A stretch of 64,000 nt of DNA. Origin: Parasphingopyxis sp. CP4. GTDB taxonomy: Bacteria; Pseudomonadota; Alphaproteobacteria; Sphingomonadales; Sphingomonadaceae. A program made the position numbers and the translations under genes. Below are positions 17,855 to 26,950 of the stretch, piece by piece; the first letter of the stretch is position 1, and every line of letters begins with the position of its first letter. The stretch spans positions 806,001 to 870,000 of the forward strand of contig NZ_CP051130.1 of the NCBI RefSeq assembly GCF_013378055.1. Direction: 5' to 3'. Below the pieces are notes generated by a model that had not been told where the DNA came from, did no database searches, and worked only from the letters and a program-made list of their open reading frames with translations.

Positions 17855-19759
17855 ATGAGCGAAATTAAAACTGCTCACCCTGTTCCCGGTTCGCCGTCGC
17901 GCGATCAGGCTGTCGTCAAGCTTGCGGCAGGCGCGATCGGTATTGTTTTCGGGGACATAGGCACCAGCCCGCTTTATGCCTTTCGCGAGGCGTTTACCGG
18001 CCACCATCCGCTCGCGCTGGATCAGTTGCATCTCTATGGGGTGCTCAGCCTGATCTTCTGGGCGATGATGCTGGTCGTGACGATCAAATATGTCACGATC
18101 ATCATGCGGGCGGACAATAGGGGTGAGGGTGGTAGCCTCGCTCTGCTGGCGCTGATGGGTGGTCGCAACTCCGGCAAGAAATGGAGCGCGGGCATTGTGA
18201 TGCTCGGTGTCATGGCAACTGCACTTTTCTACGGCGATGCGATGATTACGCCGGCTGTGTCCGTATTGGGCGCAGTCGAGGGGCTTGCCGTGGTCAGCCC
18301 CAGCCTTTCGGGATGGATCATACCAATTGCGGTCTTCATCCTGGTCCTGCTCTTCCTGATCCAAAGGTCGGGCACCGCAAAGGTGGGTGCGTTTTTCGGC
18401 CCCATCATGATGATCTACTTTCTGACGATCTCCGTATTGGGCATCATCAGCATCAGTCAGAACCCGGAAATCCTTTGGGCGTTCAGCCCGCATTACGCCG
18501 CCCAATTCTTCATGATGGAGCCGCTCAAGGCCTTTTTGGCGCTGGGCGCTGTGGTGCTCGCGGTTACTGGTGCCGAAGCGCTCTACGCGGATATGGGTCA
18601 TTTCGGGCGCAAGCCGATCGGCGTTTCCTGGCTCGCGTTCGTGCTGCCGGCATTGATCCTCAACTATATGGGACAGGGAGCCCTGGCGCTACGCGAAGGC
18701 GAAGCGATCATGAACAATCCCTTCTTCATGCTCGCGCCCGCCTGGTTCCAGATACCGTTGCTCGTCATCGCGACATTCGCCGCGATCATTGCGTGCCAGG
18801 CGGTGATTTCGGGGGCCTTCTCGGTAACCCAACAGGCAATCCAGCTCGGCTTCATGCCGCGTCTTCGGATCAAACATACCAATGCCTCGACGATGGGACA
18901 GATCTACATCCCGATCGTAAACTGGGCACTGATGATCATGGTGATCCTGCTCGTGCTGACCTTTGGCAGCGTGACCAATCTGACCGCCGCTTATGGCGTC
19001 TCGGTAACCGGAGCGATGCTGCTCGATACATGCCTGCTCAGCGTATTGTTGTTCAGCTTCTGGAAGTGGAACAAGATTTGGGCCGGATTGCTCGTGGGCT
19101 TGTTCTTCATCGTCGATGGCATGTTCTTCGCAGCCAATCTCACCAAGATTCCAGAAGGCGGTTGGGTGCCGCTCGCGATTAGCGGTGTTGCGCTGCTGCT
19201 TTTGACAAGCTGGTCGCGAGGCCGTTCGCTGATCATCGCCCAGATGCGCGAAACCGCTATGCCCGTTCAGGTTTTCGTAAAATCCGCTGCTGGCGAAGCA
19301 ACCCGAGTACCGGGTACAGCCGTATTCATGACGACGTCACCCGAAGGTGTCCCCCACGCGCTGCTCCACAATCTGAAGCACAACAAAGTCCTCCATGAGC
19401 GGATCGTTTTGCTCACCGTGTCAATTCTCGATCGACCCTATGTAGCCGAGAGCGAGCGGGTGAAATCCGAAGACCTTGGCCAGGGCTTCTACCGCATCAT
19501 CTTGCGCTATGGCTTTATGCAAGACACGCACGTGCCCAAGGCGCTCGAAAAGGTCACGACCTGTGGTTCAGCCTTCCGGATGATCGAAACAAGCTTCTTC
19601 CTGGCGCGGCAGACGCTGCTGAGCTCGGAAAACCCGCAAATGGCGCCGTGGCGGGAAAAACTGTTCGCCTGGATGTTGCGCAATGCGGAAACGGCGATGC
19701 AATTCTTCAGCCTGCCGCCAAACCGGGTCATCGAGCTCGGCAGCCAGGTCGAGATATAG
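17855..19759 (+). CDS. kup: Low-affinity potassium transporter Kup
   Basis: A 634-residue potassium-proton symporter of the KUP/HAK family. The signature [15 protein letters not shown] starts at residue 33 in helix 1, followed by about eleven more helices and a C-terminal cytoplasmic domain (from about residue 460) with the family pattern [16 protein letters not shown]. The start at 17855 gives the normal short N-terminus; an upstream ATG at 17684 would add 57 residues lacking family features. A nucleotidyltransferase gene follows 10 bases after the stop. Confidence 0.95.
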   Translation: MSEIKTAHPVPGSPSRDQAVVKLAAGAIGIVFGDIGTSPLYAFREAFTGHHPLALDQLHLYGVLSLIFWAMMLVVTIKYVTIIMRADNRGEGGSLALLALMGGRNSGKKWSAGIVMLGVMATALFYGDAMITPAVSVLGAVEGLAVVSPSLSGWIIPIAVFILVLLFLIQRSGTAKVGAFFGPIMMIYFLTISVLGIISISQNPEILWAFSPHYAAQFFMMEPLKAFLALGAVVLAVTGAEALYADMGHFGRKPIGVSWLAFVLPALILNYMGQGALALREGEAIMNNPFFMLAPAWFQIPLLVIATFAAIIACQAVISGAFSVTQQAIQLGFMPRLRIKHTNASTMGQIYIPIVNWALMIMVILLVLTFGSVTNLTAAYGVSVTGAMLLDTCLLSVLLFSFWKWNKIWAGLLVGLFFIVDGMFFAANLTKIPEGGWVPLAISGVALLLLTSWSRGRSLIIAQMRETAMPVQVFVKSAAGEATRVPGTAVFMTTSPEGVPHALLHNLKHNKVLHERIVLLTVSILDRPYVAESERVKSEDLGQGFYRIILRYGFMQDTHVPKALEKVTTCGSAFRMIETSFFLARQTLLSSENPQMAPWREKLFAWMLRNAETAMQFFSLPPNRVIELGSQVEI

Positions 19760-19769
19760 GCCAGCCAGG

Positions 19770-20345
19770 GTGCGTGCGGCGATCATATTGGCCGCAGGGC
19801 GGTCCCGCAGGTTCGGTACCGCCAACAAATTACTCACCCCGATCGCGGGAAAGGCGCTTCTAGCGCGGACCATTAAAGCAGCATTGCGCGAGCCTGTGGG
19901 CCGCGTGCTCGTGATGATCGGACATGACCGGCAGCGAATAGCGGGAGTGGTGCATAGCCAAGGGCAGGGACGGGTCTTTCCTGTGCAAGCCGCTGATCAT
20001 GCGCTTGGACATCAGTACACATTGCTGGCGGGCTTAAAGTCCCTGTCCCGACACGAAAACGAAGTTCTGGTTTTTCTAGCAGATGCGCCAGGTGTGAGAC
20101 GATCGGTCGCCGGGCCGCTGTCCCGCGCAGCAAGAGGAAAAGTCGCCGCTCGGGCGGTACAACAGCATATCCCCGGGCACCCGGTACTCATTCGCGATAT
20201 CCCGGCCGTCATTCGGAGGATCGAAGAGGGGAAAGCACCATTGGACCCGGCAACAACCGGCCGTGTCCAAGTTGGTCGATTGGCCATAGCGGACGTCGAT
20301 CGTCCAATTGATCGCCACCGCTTCGCCGAACACGGTAGGTCATGA
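19770..20345 (+). CDS. MobA-like nucleotidyltransferase (NTP_transf_3)
   Basis: A 191-residue protein that opens VRAAIILAAGRSRRFG, the LAAGxSxRxG nucleotide-binding signature of the molybdopterin cytidylyl/adenylyl/guanylyltransferase group (MobA, MocA). An acidic metal-binding stretch LVFLADAPGV lies near residue 100. The start is set at GTG 19770, directly before the signature. The usual GMGxSLxAG loop is replaced by ALGHQYTLLAG, so activity or substrate may differ. The function is left as a general nucleotidyltransferase. It overlaps the next gene by ATGA. Confidence 0.72.
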   Translation: MRAAIILAAGRSRRFGTANKLLTPIAGKALLARTIKAALREPVGRVLVMIGHDRQRIAGVVHSQGQGRVFPVQAADHALGHQYTLLAGLKSLSRHENEVLVFLADAPGVRRSVAGPLSRAARGKVAARAVQQHIPGHPVLIRDIPAVIRRIEEGKAPLDPATTGRVQVGRLAIADVDRPIDRHRFAEHGRS

Positions 20346-20857
20346 GCGAAGGCGGTGCACCCATCATTGTGTCGGCGCTTTTTGGGTCCGACGATTTTGG
20401 ATATCTCAACGGCTTGCGGCGAATGCACTTCCCGCCGGAGCGCAACATCATTGATGCACATCTCACCCTTTTTCATCATCTTCCGCCCAGTATTGCGGGA
20501 GAGCTCAAGCATCGGCTCGCAGAGGAAACGCGCGGAATTCCTCAACCGAAGGCGAAACTGAGTGGGTTGATGTCGCTTGGCCGTGGCGTCGCCTTTCGGG
20601 TCGATTGCCCCGAGCTCGAGGATATCCGCGAGCGATTGGCCGATGCATTTGGCGGGCTCCTTACCCCTCAAGATCAGCAAGGCTGGCGCCCGCATGTCAC
20701 GATCCAGAACAAGGTTGAGCCTTTAGAGGCCAAGGCGTTGCTCAAGACGCTGTCAGAAGGCTTTCAACCACGTCCGCTAGAGATCACAGGGCTCGCCAGC
20801 TGGTACTATCGTGGCGGCCCATGGGAAAAGCTCTCGACGCACAAATTTGCGCGCTAG
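20342..20857 (+). CDS. 2'-5' RNA ligase/2H phosphoesterase family protein
   Basis: A 171-residue protein with the paired H-x-T motifs of the LigT/2H phosphoesterase fold: HLT at 40-42 (DAHLTLFHHLP) and HVT at 118-120 (WRPHVTIQNK). Such proteins act on cyclic phosphates or 2'-5' linkages in RNA; the substrate here is unknown. Its ATG overlaps the stop of the nucleotidyltransferase gene, so the two are coupled. The DUF3775 gene converges from the other side, 7 bases away. Confidence 0.82.
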   Translation: MSEGGAPIIVSALFGSDDFGYLNGLRRMHFPPERNIIDAHLTLFHHLPPSIAGELKHRLAEETRGIPQPKAKLSGLMSLGRGVAFRVDCPELEDIRERLADAFGGLLTPQDQQGWRPHVTIQNKVEPLEAKALLKTLSEGFQPRPLEITGLASWYYRGGPWEKLSTHKFAR

Positions 20858-20864
20858 GCCGCTC

Positions 20865-21278
20865 TCAATCGATCTGGCCGATTCCATCGCAACTGAGATC
20901 AAAGGCTTCGAGGCCAGCGTCCAGATATGCGGCGAGCATCGGCATATCCATCAACTGCTCCAGGATTGGATCGCTATCGGGATCCGCTGCCTCGGACATC
21001 GCCTCGTCCCAGTCACTGATGTCGAATGTGCCATTGCCGATCCAGGCGAGCGCCAGGATCTCCGCGCGTTGGTCCTCGGCCAGATCATCGAGCGCCGCCT
21101 CGATTTCCGCTTCAACCGAGTCGTTCTTCTCGTCGATCATCACGTCATATTCGTCATCGGTAGAAACGGGCCCATCTTCATCGACCTCATCAGGCTCGTT
21201 TGAAGGCACCTGCGCGTCCCATTCCCGGGCGCGCACGATAATCCGACAGATCATATCGATCGGGGTTTCGAGTTCCAT
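20865..21278 (-). CDS. DUF3775 protein, very acidic
   Basis: A 137-residue protein beginning MELETPIDMICRIIVRAREWDAQ, which matches the N-terminal pattern of DUF3775 proteins. An Asp/Glu-rich linker (residues about 29-52) separates this from a second helical part with DDLAEDQRAEILALAWIG. No signal peptide or membrane segment is seen and no function is known for the family. A good ribosome site (GGAGGT) precedes the start. Confidence 0.75.
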   Translation of the reverse strand: MELETPIDMICRIIVRAREWDAQVPSNEPDEVDEDGPVSTDDEYDVMIDEKNDSVEAEIEAALDDLAEDQRAEILALAWIGNGTFDISDWDEAMSEAADPDSDPILEQLMDMPMLAAYLDAGLEAFDLSCDGIGQID

Positions 21279-21356
21279 TATCGACCTCCACTATTCAGCG
21301 GCTTCGCTGTACCAACAGAGAAACTGTATCGCGCTTCCCGCGCGACGCCAAATCGG

Positions 21357-21385
21357 TTGACCGGAAAAGGCCCGCTGCCTATAGG
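21357..21385 (+). promoter_or_regulatory. Promoter of tRNA-Met
   Basis: TTGACC at 21357-21362 and TATAGG at 21380-21385 with an ideal 17-base spacer, ending 40 bases before the tRNA. This is the best sigma-70-type match noticed in the window. Confidence 0.6.
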
Positions 21386-21425
21386 CCCCCAACGCCCGTT
21401 TGTGGCGCTCGCCTTAGTGCATCAG

Positions 21426-21502
21426 GGCGGAGTAGCTCAGTTGGTTAGAGCAGTGGAATCATAATCCATGTGTCGGGGGTTCAAATCCCTCCTCCGCTAC
21501 CA
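21426..21502 (+). tRNA. tRNA-Met (CAU), elongator type
   Basis: A 77-base gene with encoded CCA. The anticodon stem GTGGA/TCCAT encloses CAT at 21460-21462. The acceptor GGCGGAG pairs with CTCCGCT, including a G1-U72 pair. It lacks the three G-C pairs of initiator tRNA in the anticodon stem and resembles known alphaproteobacterial elongator tRNA-Met rather than tRNA-Ile2. Confidence 0.92.
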
Positions 21503-21603
21503 AATTTCTCTTTTCCCCGGCCAAGCAATGCCTTCATATTGCGCGCTTGCGCAGAGGAAGGCAGGGCACCTATCTCGTGCTTGCAAATAGAATTGGAAAA
21601 GAC

Positions 21604-22572
21604 ATGGCCGAAACCCATCGCACGAAAATGCTTATCCTCGGATCCGGGCCTGCGGGCTTGTCCGCCGCCATCTATGCCGCACGCGCTGGCATGGACCCGA
21701 TTGTTGTCCAGGGCATCGAGCCTGGCGGACAGCTGACGACGACGACGGAAGTTGAGAATTATCCCGGCTTTGCCGATGTGATCCAGGGCCCTTGGCTCAT
21801 GGAACAGATGCAGAAACAGGCAGAAAACTGCGGCGCGAAGATGGTTTGGGACAGCATTGTCGATGTCGACCTCACCAAGCGCCCGTTCCGTATGACTGGC
21901 GATGGCGGGGATGAATATCTCGGTGATGTGCTGGTCATAGCGACTGGTGCTCAGGCCCGGTGGTTGGGCCTGGAAAGCGAAACTCTGTTACGCGGCAAGG
22001 GCCTTTCGGCCTGCGCGACATGCGATGGCTTCTTTTTCCGCGGCAAGAAGATTGCCGTAGTCGGCGGTGGCAACACGGCCGTCGAGGAAGCGCTATATCT
22101 CACCAATCACAGCGATGATGTGACCCTGATCCACCGTCGTGACGAATTGCGCGCCGAAAAAGTCCTGCAAGATCGGTTATTTGCGCATCCCAACATCACC
22201 GTGCTTTGGGATAAGACTGTGGATAAATTTGTGGGTGGCGGCGATCCGGAAGGGCTGGTCGCCATTGACCTCAAGGACACCAAGACCGACGAAATCACTC
22301 AGATTCCAGCAGAAGGCGGCTTTATTGCCATCGGCCATGATCCGGCGACGGCTCTGTTTAAGGGCCATCTCGAGCTGGATGAGGATAACTATATCAAGGT
22401 TGAGCCTGGCAGCACGCGAACCAGCGTGCCGGGAGTATTCGCGTGCGGCGATGTGATGGACAAGATTTATCGTCAGGCGGTCACGGCTGCTGGCACCGGC
22501 TGCATGGCCGCGCTCGATGCCGAGAAGTTCCTGGCTGAGACGGAATTCGAGTCGGAACTGGAAACGGCCTAG
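21604..22572 (+). CDS. trxB: Thioredoxin-disulphide reductase
   Basis: A 322-residue FAD/NADPH enzyme that reduces thioredoxin. The FAD motif GSGPAGLSAA is near the N-terminus, the redox-active CATC (Cys137, Cys140) lies in SACATCDGFFF, the NADPH motif is GGGNTAVEEA, and the C-terminal FAD contact is FACGDVMD. The start at 21604 gives the standard N-terminus. The final CTAG is shared with the convergent exosortase-associated hydrolase gene. Confidence 0.97.
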   Translation: MAETHRTKMLILGSGPAGLSAAIYAARAGMDPIVVQGIEPGGQLTTTTEVENYPGFADVIQGPWLMEQMQKQAENCGAKMVWDSIVDVDLTKRPFRMTGDGGDEYLGDVLVIATGAQARWLGLESETLLRGKGLSACATCDGFFFRGKKIAVVGGGNTAVEEALYLTNHSDDVTLIHRRDELRAEKVLQDRLFAHPNITVLWDKTVDKFVGGGDPEGLVAIDLKDTKTDEITQIPAEGGFIAIGHDPATALFKGHLELDEDNYIKVEPGSTRTSVPGVFACGDVMDKIYRQAVTAAGTGCMAALDAEKFLAETEFESELETA

Positions 22573-23387
22573 GCCTGCGCCTCAAACCCGTGCAGTGCTG
22601 TTAAGCAGCTTTGCAGCAACTGATCGAAATCACCGTCCCAGGCAAAGCTATGGGCGTCCGTATCAATCGTTTCGCTTGAGAAGCGGGATTGCTTGGCCTG
22701 TTCAGCCAGCGCACCGTTGCGCCATTCATCGGCAAAACCGATCGCAGTCGCGTCATCCTTTGCGAGAACGATATGCGCAGGTGCATCCGATGCTGCCATT
22801 GCCTGCGCGACGCGCTCGGCGAGACTGCCAGTGCTCTCACGCGGCTTGCTGATCTTGAGCAGGCCGGAGAGCGCCTTGCGATAGTTTACGCCGCCGGTCA
22901 GCAAACGCTTCCACCCATCAAGGCTCAGCAATTGATCGCGATAATGGCTCTTGATCGCAGCCGGCGGTGGCTCGTTGGCTGCAGCTTCGACAACCCATGG
23001 GTTCGCGAAGATCATGGCGTCTACGCCGCATTGTTCGTGATGAAGGCACAATGTCGTGGCGCCATCGCACAATCCGAAACCGACGATTGTCTGCACTGAT
23101 GGCGCATGCTCGCGAAATGCCGAAATCGCGGCGGCAAGGTCGGGCGCACTCTCTTCGAAACCTGGATCTTCGCCTGAACTGTCGCCAACGCCACGGCGAT
23201 CGTAGCGCATTACGGGATATCCGGCCGCTGCTAGGCCGCTTGCAAGTTGCGCAAATCCGCGATGCGCACCGAAACGGGTTTGACCGCCACCGGTGACAAT
23301 CACCACGCCAAGCGATGAATCCGCCTGATCCAGCGATCCGGCCAATATGTCATCGGCGCATTCAAAGGCGAATTGAGAGCGGGTCAT
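22569..23387 (-). CDS. Exosortase-A-associated alpha/beta hydrolase 1
   Basis: A 272-residue alpha/beta-hydrolase-fold protein of the type found with exosortase A (hydrolase 1). An oxyanion-type VTGGGQTRFG lies near residue 31, and RYDRRGVGDSSG follows. The nucleophile elbow is GLCDG with Cys107 in place of the usual serine. A C-terminal His (DAHSFAW) can complete a triad. The substrate is unknown. The start ATG at 23387 overlaps the stop of hydrolase 2 (ATGA); a GTG three codons earlier is possible. It is the last gene of the minus arm of the XrtA locus. Confidence 0.83.
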   Translation of the reverse strand: MTRSQFAFECADDILAGSLDQADSSLGVVIVTGGGQTRFGAHRGFAQLASGLAAAGYPVMRYDRRGVGDSSGEDPGFEESAPDLAAAISAFREHAPSVQTIVGFGLCDGATTLCLHHEQCGVDAMIFANPWVVEAAANEPPPAAIKSHYRDQLLSLDGWKRLLTGGVNYRKALSGLLKISKPRESTGSLAERVAQAMAASDAPAHIVLAKDDATAIGFADEWRNGALAEQAKQSRFSSETIDTDAHSFAWDGDFDQLLQSCLTALHGFEAQA

Positions 23388-24079
23388 CCGAGCCACTCCA
23401 CTATGTGCGCGACCAGCGTGTCGGTGAGCTCTGGTGACCCGGTCGGCTCCGCCCTACGCCAGAGTGGCGGGCCGACAATCACCGCATCGCTATCACCATG
23501 TTCCTTCTCGAGGCGAATGGTACTCACACGCTCGATCGGCTGTGGCTCTGCATCACGAATCGCACAGGCCAGATCGGCCGAGACAGGATATCCGCCGATG
23601 ATTGTCGGGCCGTCCGTGAAAACCGCCGCCTGTGCGGCGCTATCGAATGCAGCATCAGTAAGGCTGCGAGATCGGATGAGATCTCGAACAAGCCGTTTTC
23701 CGTCCACCGGCGAAAAGCGCATATGAGATGCGCCTTCAATGCCATCATCAATCAGGCATCCACCCCGGATTGCCAATACAGTCGTGGCAGTGGTGACAGC
23801 AGCCGCGTCCGCCACAGCCTGTCGCCAGTCATCCCACGCAATGTTAGTGAGTTCTACTTCGCTTTCACCCGTTGCCGGAAGATCTGGTAGATGCGTTGTA
23901 ATGCCGACCGCGGCCAGGGCGCGCATCGTATCCGAAATCAGTTTGCGGGTGCGGTTCAGTTCTTCGAGCAGCGGCGGAACGATCAGCAATTGCGTGCTGC
24001 TCGAATCCCCAAAGCTCATTATGGGATGGGATGTACCGCGCGATTCATAGCGCCAAAATCGCGGGGCAGCGGCGCTCAC
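23384..24079 (-). CDS. Exosortase-A-associated alpha/beta hydrolase 2-like protein
   Basis: A 231-residue protein resembling the second hydrolase of exosortase-A loci: LLIVPPLLEELNRTRK near residue 31, then LPDLPATGES. In the expected nucleophile region it reads LAIRGGCLIDDG with no G-x-S-x-G, so it may be non-catalytic or use another residue. It is shorter than typical alpha/beta hydrolases. ATGA overlaps join it to the ACP gene before it and hydrolase 1 after it, implying joint translation. Confidence 0.72.
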   Translation of the reverse strand: MSAAAPRFWRYESRGTSHPIMSFGDSSSTQLLIVPPLLEELNRTRKLISDTMRALAAVGITTHLPDLPATGESEVELTNIAWDDWRQAVADAAAVTTATTVLAIRGGCLIDDGIEGASHMRFSPVDGKRLVRDLIRSRSLTDAAFDSAAQAAVFTDGPTIIGGYPVSADLACAIRDAEPQPIERVSTIRLEKEHGDSDAVIVGPPLWRRAEPTGSPELTDTLVAHIVEWLG

Positions 24080-24348
24080 TGCAGGGCCTTTTCCTGGGTA
24101 AAGCGCAGCAAGTTGCCAAAGGTTTCGAGCATCTCTGCTTCGAATTCGTCATCTTCGATCCAGATGCCAAGGCGATCTTCGATCTCGGTCAGCAAGCCGG
24201 CGACGGCCATCGAGTCGAGCTCGGGTATCGCGCCAAACAGCTCGGTTTCACCGTTAAATTCGGCAACATCGGCTTCGTCGAGAGCCAATATATCGACCAG
24301 CACGGCACGAACCGTTTCTTCAACTTTCTCGGCAGCATCAGATGCCAT
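24076..24348 (-). CDS. Acyl carrier protein of the XrtA locus
   Basis: A 90-residue acidic four-helix protein. The phosphopantetheine attachment site is Ser46 in PELDSMAVAGLLTEIED, the D-S-M signature of acyl/peptidyl carrier proteins. The start at 24348 follows AGGGGA; longer readings upstream lack features. It should carry an acyl or aminoacyl group as thioester. Its neighbours are a GNAT-like transferase upstream and two hydrolases downstream, with an acyl-CoA ligase and a PLP decarboxylase in the divergent arm, so it is probably the carrier of that pathway rather than of fatty acid synthesis. Confidence 0.88.
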   Translation of the reverse strand: MASDAAEKVEETVRAVLVDILALDEADVAEFNGETELFGAIPELDSMAVAGLLTEIEDRLGIWIEDDEFEAEMLETFGNLLRFTQEKALQ

Positions 24349-24380
24349 GAAAATTCCCCTGCAAACCCGGATGCGCCCGC

Positions 24381-25382
24381 CTAATCGCTTGGCGCGCGGC
24401 GGACAAGTCCCGAAATCCATTGCTTTGCTAATGGCAACCAAGCCTCCGGCCGGCGCGGATTGTATAATGTGAGTGTGTAGAGCGGCTGCCGGCCATCCAT
24501 CCAATCGGCCTTATAGGGTTGATCCCCGGTTCCATAGTCGATGATTTTGGGGTGATCCTGCTCAATTATCTCGCGGAACATCGCCGCGCCAAGGATCGAG
24601 CCGGGTGAAAAAGACTTTGCATCTTCGCGATAGGCCAGCTTGTGGATGGTCGCCCGGCCATTCTCGACGGTCCAAAGCTGAGCAGCAACCGCTTGCCCAT
24701 CCTGATAGGCAACGCCAAGGCGCAGCGTTCCTGCATTGCCCTCGCGTTCAGCAAAGGCTTTCATGAAATCCCAGCTGCCTTCTTCCGGCTTCCAGCTATG
24801 GGCGTAGATCTCGCGATAATCCTGCCAGGCCTGGTCATCAAAGGACCGATGGATCTTGATATCGAGATTGGCCTTCTTGCCTTTGCGTTTCACGGTGCTT
24901 CGCAACTTACCGGGGCGGGCGGCCCAATAGTCGTCAAAGCTTGGCGGCGTGGCCAACTCCCATTTCTGGGTTGCGATTGATCGATAGACTTTCCAGCCAT
25001 TTGACCGAAAGGCCCGCTCAATGCGTTCGGGGTCTGCAATCGGGCCAAGGGATAATGACGCCATGTCGGCAAGCGAAGCTGCTAACTCCGCTGTCAAAGC
25101 GTCATTTTCACCATGACGGACGATGTCATATGCGAGGCTGTACCAGCTGGTCAGGGCTTCGGCGTGACGCCGACCCGTCTTGAAGAGAAACAGCCATGCA
25201 GCCGCATCGCCATCACGGGCCCGGGCAATGATCGGTGTGTGTCCTTCCGAACAATGTTCGGCGGTCGCGGCAAACCATTCAAATCGTTGGAATAGACATG
25301 GCTGATTGGCCCGGTCGAGCGCATCACCGGCATCGGCCGCTACATCGGCCAGGCTATCGAATAGCTTTACGTTAACGGTCAT
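24381..25382 (-). CDS. GNAT/FemAB-like acyltransferase of the XrtA locus
   Basis: A 333-residue soluble protein of the CelD/BcsL-type GNAT family. The duplicated GNAT fold shows CLFQRFEWFAATAEHC near residue 29 and the C-terminal QLWTVENGRATIHKLAYRED and IDYGTGDQPYKADWMD segments typical of the group. Such proteins transfer acyl or aminoacyl groups. The ACP gene lies 32 bases downstream, so a thioester donor on that ACP is plausible. It is the first gene of the minus arm, 59 bases from the divergent acyl-CoA ligase. Confidence 0.8.
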   Translation of the reverse strand: MTVNVKLFDSLADVAADAGDALDRANQPCLFQRFEWFAATAEHCSEGHTPIIARARDGDAAAWLFLFKTGRRHAEALTSWYSLAYDIVRHGENDALTAELAASLADMASLSLGPIADPERIERAFRSNGWKVYRSIATQKWELATPPSFDDYWAARPGKLRSTVKRKGKKANLDIKIHRSFDDQAWQDYREIYAHSWKPEEGSWDFMKAFAEREGNAGTLRLGVAYQDGQAVAAQLWTVENGRATIHKLAYREDAKSFSPGSILGAAMFREIIEQDHPKIIDYGTGDQPYKADWMDGRQPLYTLTLYNPRRPEAWLPLAKQWISGLVRRAPSD

Positions 25383-25441
25383 GACGCTATCCCGGTGGCA
25401 GCCGCGATGCGGCCCGTGACGCCATCATGTAATCGGAAGCC
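25383..25441. promoter_or_regulatory. Divergent intergenic control region of the two XrtA arms
   Basis: Only 59 bases separate the divergent start codons of the GNAT gene and the acyl-CoA ligase gene, so any promoters for both arms must overlap here or extend into coding sequence. I see no clear -35/-10 pair on either strand. Confidence 0.4.
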
Positions 25442-26950
25442 ATGACGAAAGCCTTAAATCCCGACCCAAGGCCAATCGATCATCTGCCATTATGTGGCGA
25501 AATGAATGATCTGGCGCTTGTCGACAAGCATGGCGAGCTCGATTTTGCGGGCTTGGAACGCGCCATAGGGGCCGTTGCCAGCTGGTTGGCGTCACAGGGC
25601 CTTGAAAGCGGTGACCGCGTGGCGTCTTGGCTCAACAAAACCCGCCTGGCCTGTCTGATGCCACTTGCAACAGCGCGAGCCGGTCTTGTCCACGTACCGG
25701 TCAATCCACTGCTTAAGCGTGCGCAGGTGGCGCATATCTTGGCTGACAGCGGCGCTAAGCTGCTGATTGCGGGCAAAGCACGTCTGAAATCGCTGGAAAA
25801 AGGGGATCTGGCGGAAAAATGCGTCGCGATCGAGGAGGATGAGGTGAGCATGTCTGGTGGGGCAATGGCACCATCAAGCGCCGATCCCGACAGTCTTGCC
25901 GCCATTCTCTACACATCTGGTTCGACTGGTCGCCCGAAAGGCGTGATGCTGAGCCATGCCAATATGTGGCTGGGAGCGGTGAGTGTCGCCCATTATCTGG
26001 GCGTCACGCGAAGCGATCGGAACCTGTGCGTGCTGCCATTGAGCTTTGACTATGGCCAAAATCAGCTATTCTCTAGCTGGCATGCCGGCGCATCAGTGAT
26101 ACCCTTCGATTATCTCATGCCCCGTGACGTCGCAAAGGCGGTTGGACGTCATAACGTCACAATATTGGCCGGAGTTCCGCCACTATGGGTGCAGCTAACC
26201 GAGATCGAGTGGTCGCCGGAAACCGCTGAAAAACTGAGAATATTGACCAATAGCGGCGGCAAGATGCCGGTACCGCTTGTGGAGGCAATGCGCAGGACAT
26301 TTACGGGTGCTGCCGTTCATTCCATGTACGGCCTAACCGAAGCATTTCGTTCGACGACATTGGATCCAGCGCTTATCGACAGCATGCCGGAAAGCATTGG
26401 CAAAGCCATCCCATTTGCCGAAATCATGGTTGTGGGCACCGATGGCAACGAAGCGGCGCCAGGTGAGGCTGGGGAATTGGTCCATGCTGGTCCACTAGTT
26501 GCTCTGGGATATTGGCAGGATCCGGAGCGGACGGCTCTACGGTTCAAGCCAGCACCAGAATATTCCGAATATGGCGGAATGGCCGTCTGGTCGGGCGATT
26601 CTGTTACCCGGGATGCCGAAGGGTATCTCAAATTTGTCGGCCGGGACGATGCGATGATTAAAAGCGCAGGCAACCGGATATCGCCGAGCGAATTAGAGGA
26701 CGCGGCGATCGAAAGCGGAGAAACGGCAGAAGCTTGCGCCTTTGGCGTAGCTGACGAGCGTCTCGGACAGGCCATAATTCTGGTTGTGCGGGGGGAGGGC
26801 GGCGATGCCGACGCCGCCTTGAAACGATTTCTCAAGGCGGAACTGCCAAATTTCATGCAACCAAGAGAAATAATCTGGCAATCAAAGTTACCACGTAATC
26901 CTAACGGTAAACTAGATCGTACTGAAATAGAACGGAAATGGGGCGAATGA
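25442..26950 (+). CDS. Acyl-CoA ligase (AMP-forming), exosortase-A-associated
   Basis: A 502-residue ANL-superfamily enzyme that adenylates a carboxylic acid and transfers it to CoA or a carrier protein. The AMP-binding P-loop YTSGSTGRPKG is at 157-167. The A5 region reads SMYGLTEAF, and the hinge is near FVGRDDAMIKSAGNRISP. The catalytic lysine is Lys490 in NPNGKLDR. The protein fits the exosortase-A ligase family. Its stop overlaps the start of the PLP decarboxylase (ATGA). With the ACP on the other arm, loading of the ACP is a reasonable inference. Confidence 0.88.
   Translation: MTKALNPDPRPIDHLPLCGEMNDLALVDKHGELDFAGLERAIGAVASWLASQGLESGDRVASWLNKTRLACLMPLATARAGLVHVPVNPLLKRAQVAHILADSGAKLLIAGKARLKSLEKGDLAEKCVAIEEDEVSMSGGAMAPSSADPDSLAAILYTSGSTGRPKGVMLSHANMWLGAVSVAHYLGVTRSDRNLCVLPLSFDYGQNQLFSSWHAGASVIPFDYLMPRDVAKAVGRHNVTILAGVPPLWVQLTEIEWSPETAEKLRILTNSGGKMPVPLVEAMRRTFTGAAVHSMYGLTEAFRSTTLDPALIDSMPESIGKAIPFAEIMVVGTDGNEAAPGEAGELVHAGPLVALGYWQDPERTALRFKPAPEYSEYGGMAVWSGDSVTRDAEGYLKFVGRDDAMIKSAGNRISPSELEDAAIESGETAEACAFGVADERLGQAIILVVRGEGGDADAALKRFLKAELPNFMQPREIIWQSKLPRNPNGKLDRTEIERKWGE

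Noticed and set aside
21426-21502. tRNA-Ile2 with modified CAU anticodon
   Set aside because: The acceptor and anticodon stems resemble alphaproteobacterial elongator tRNA-Met; Ile2 genes have different stems.
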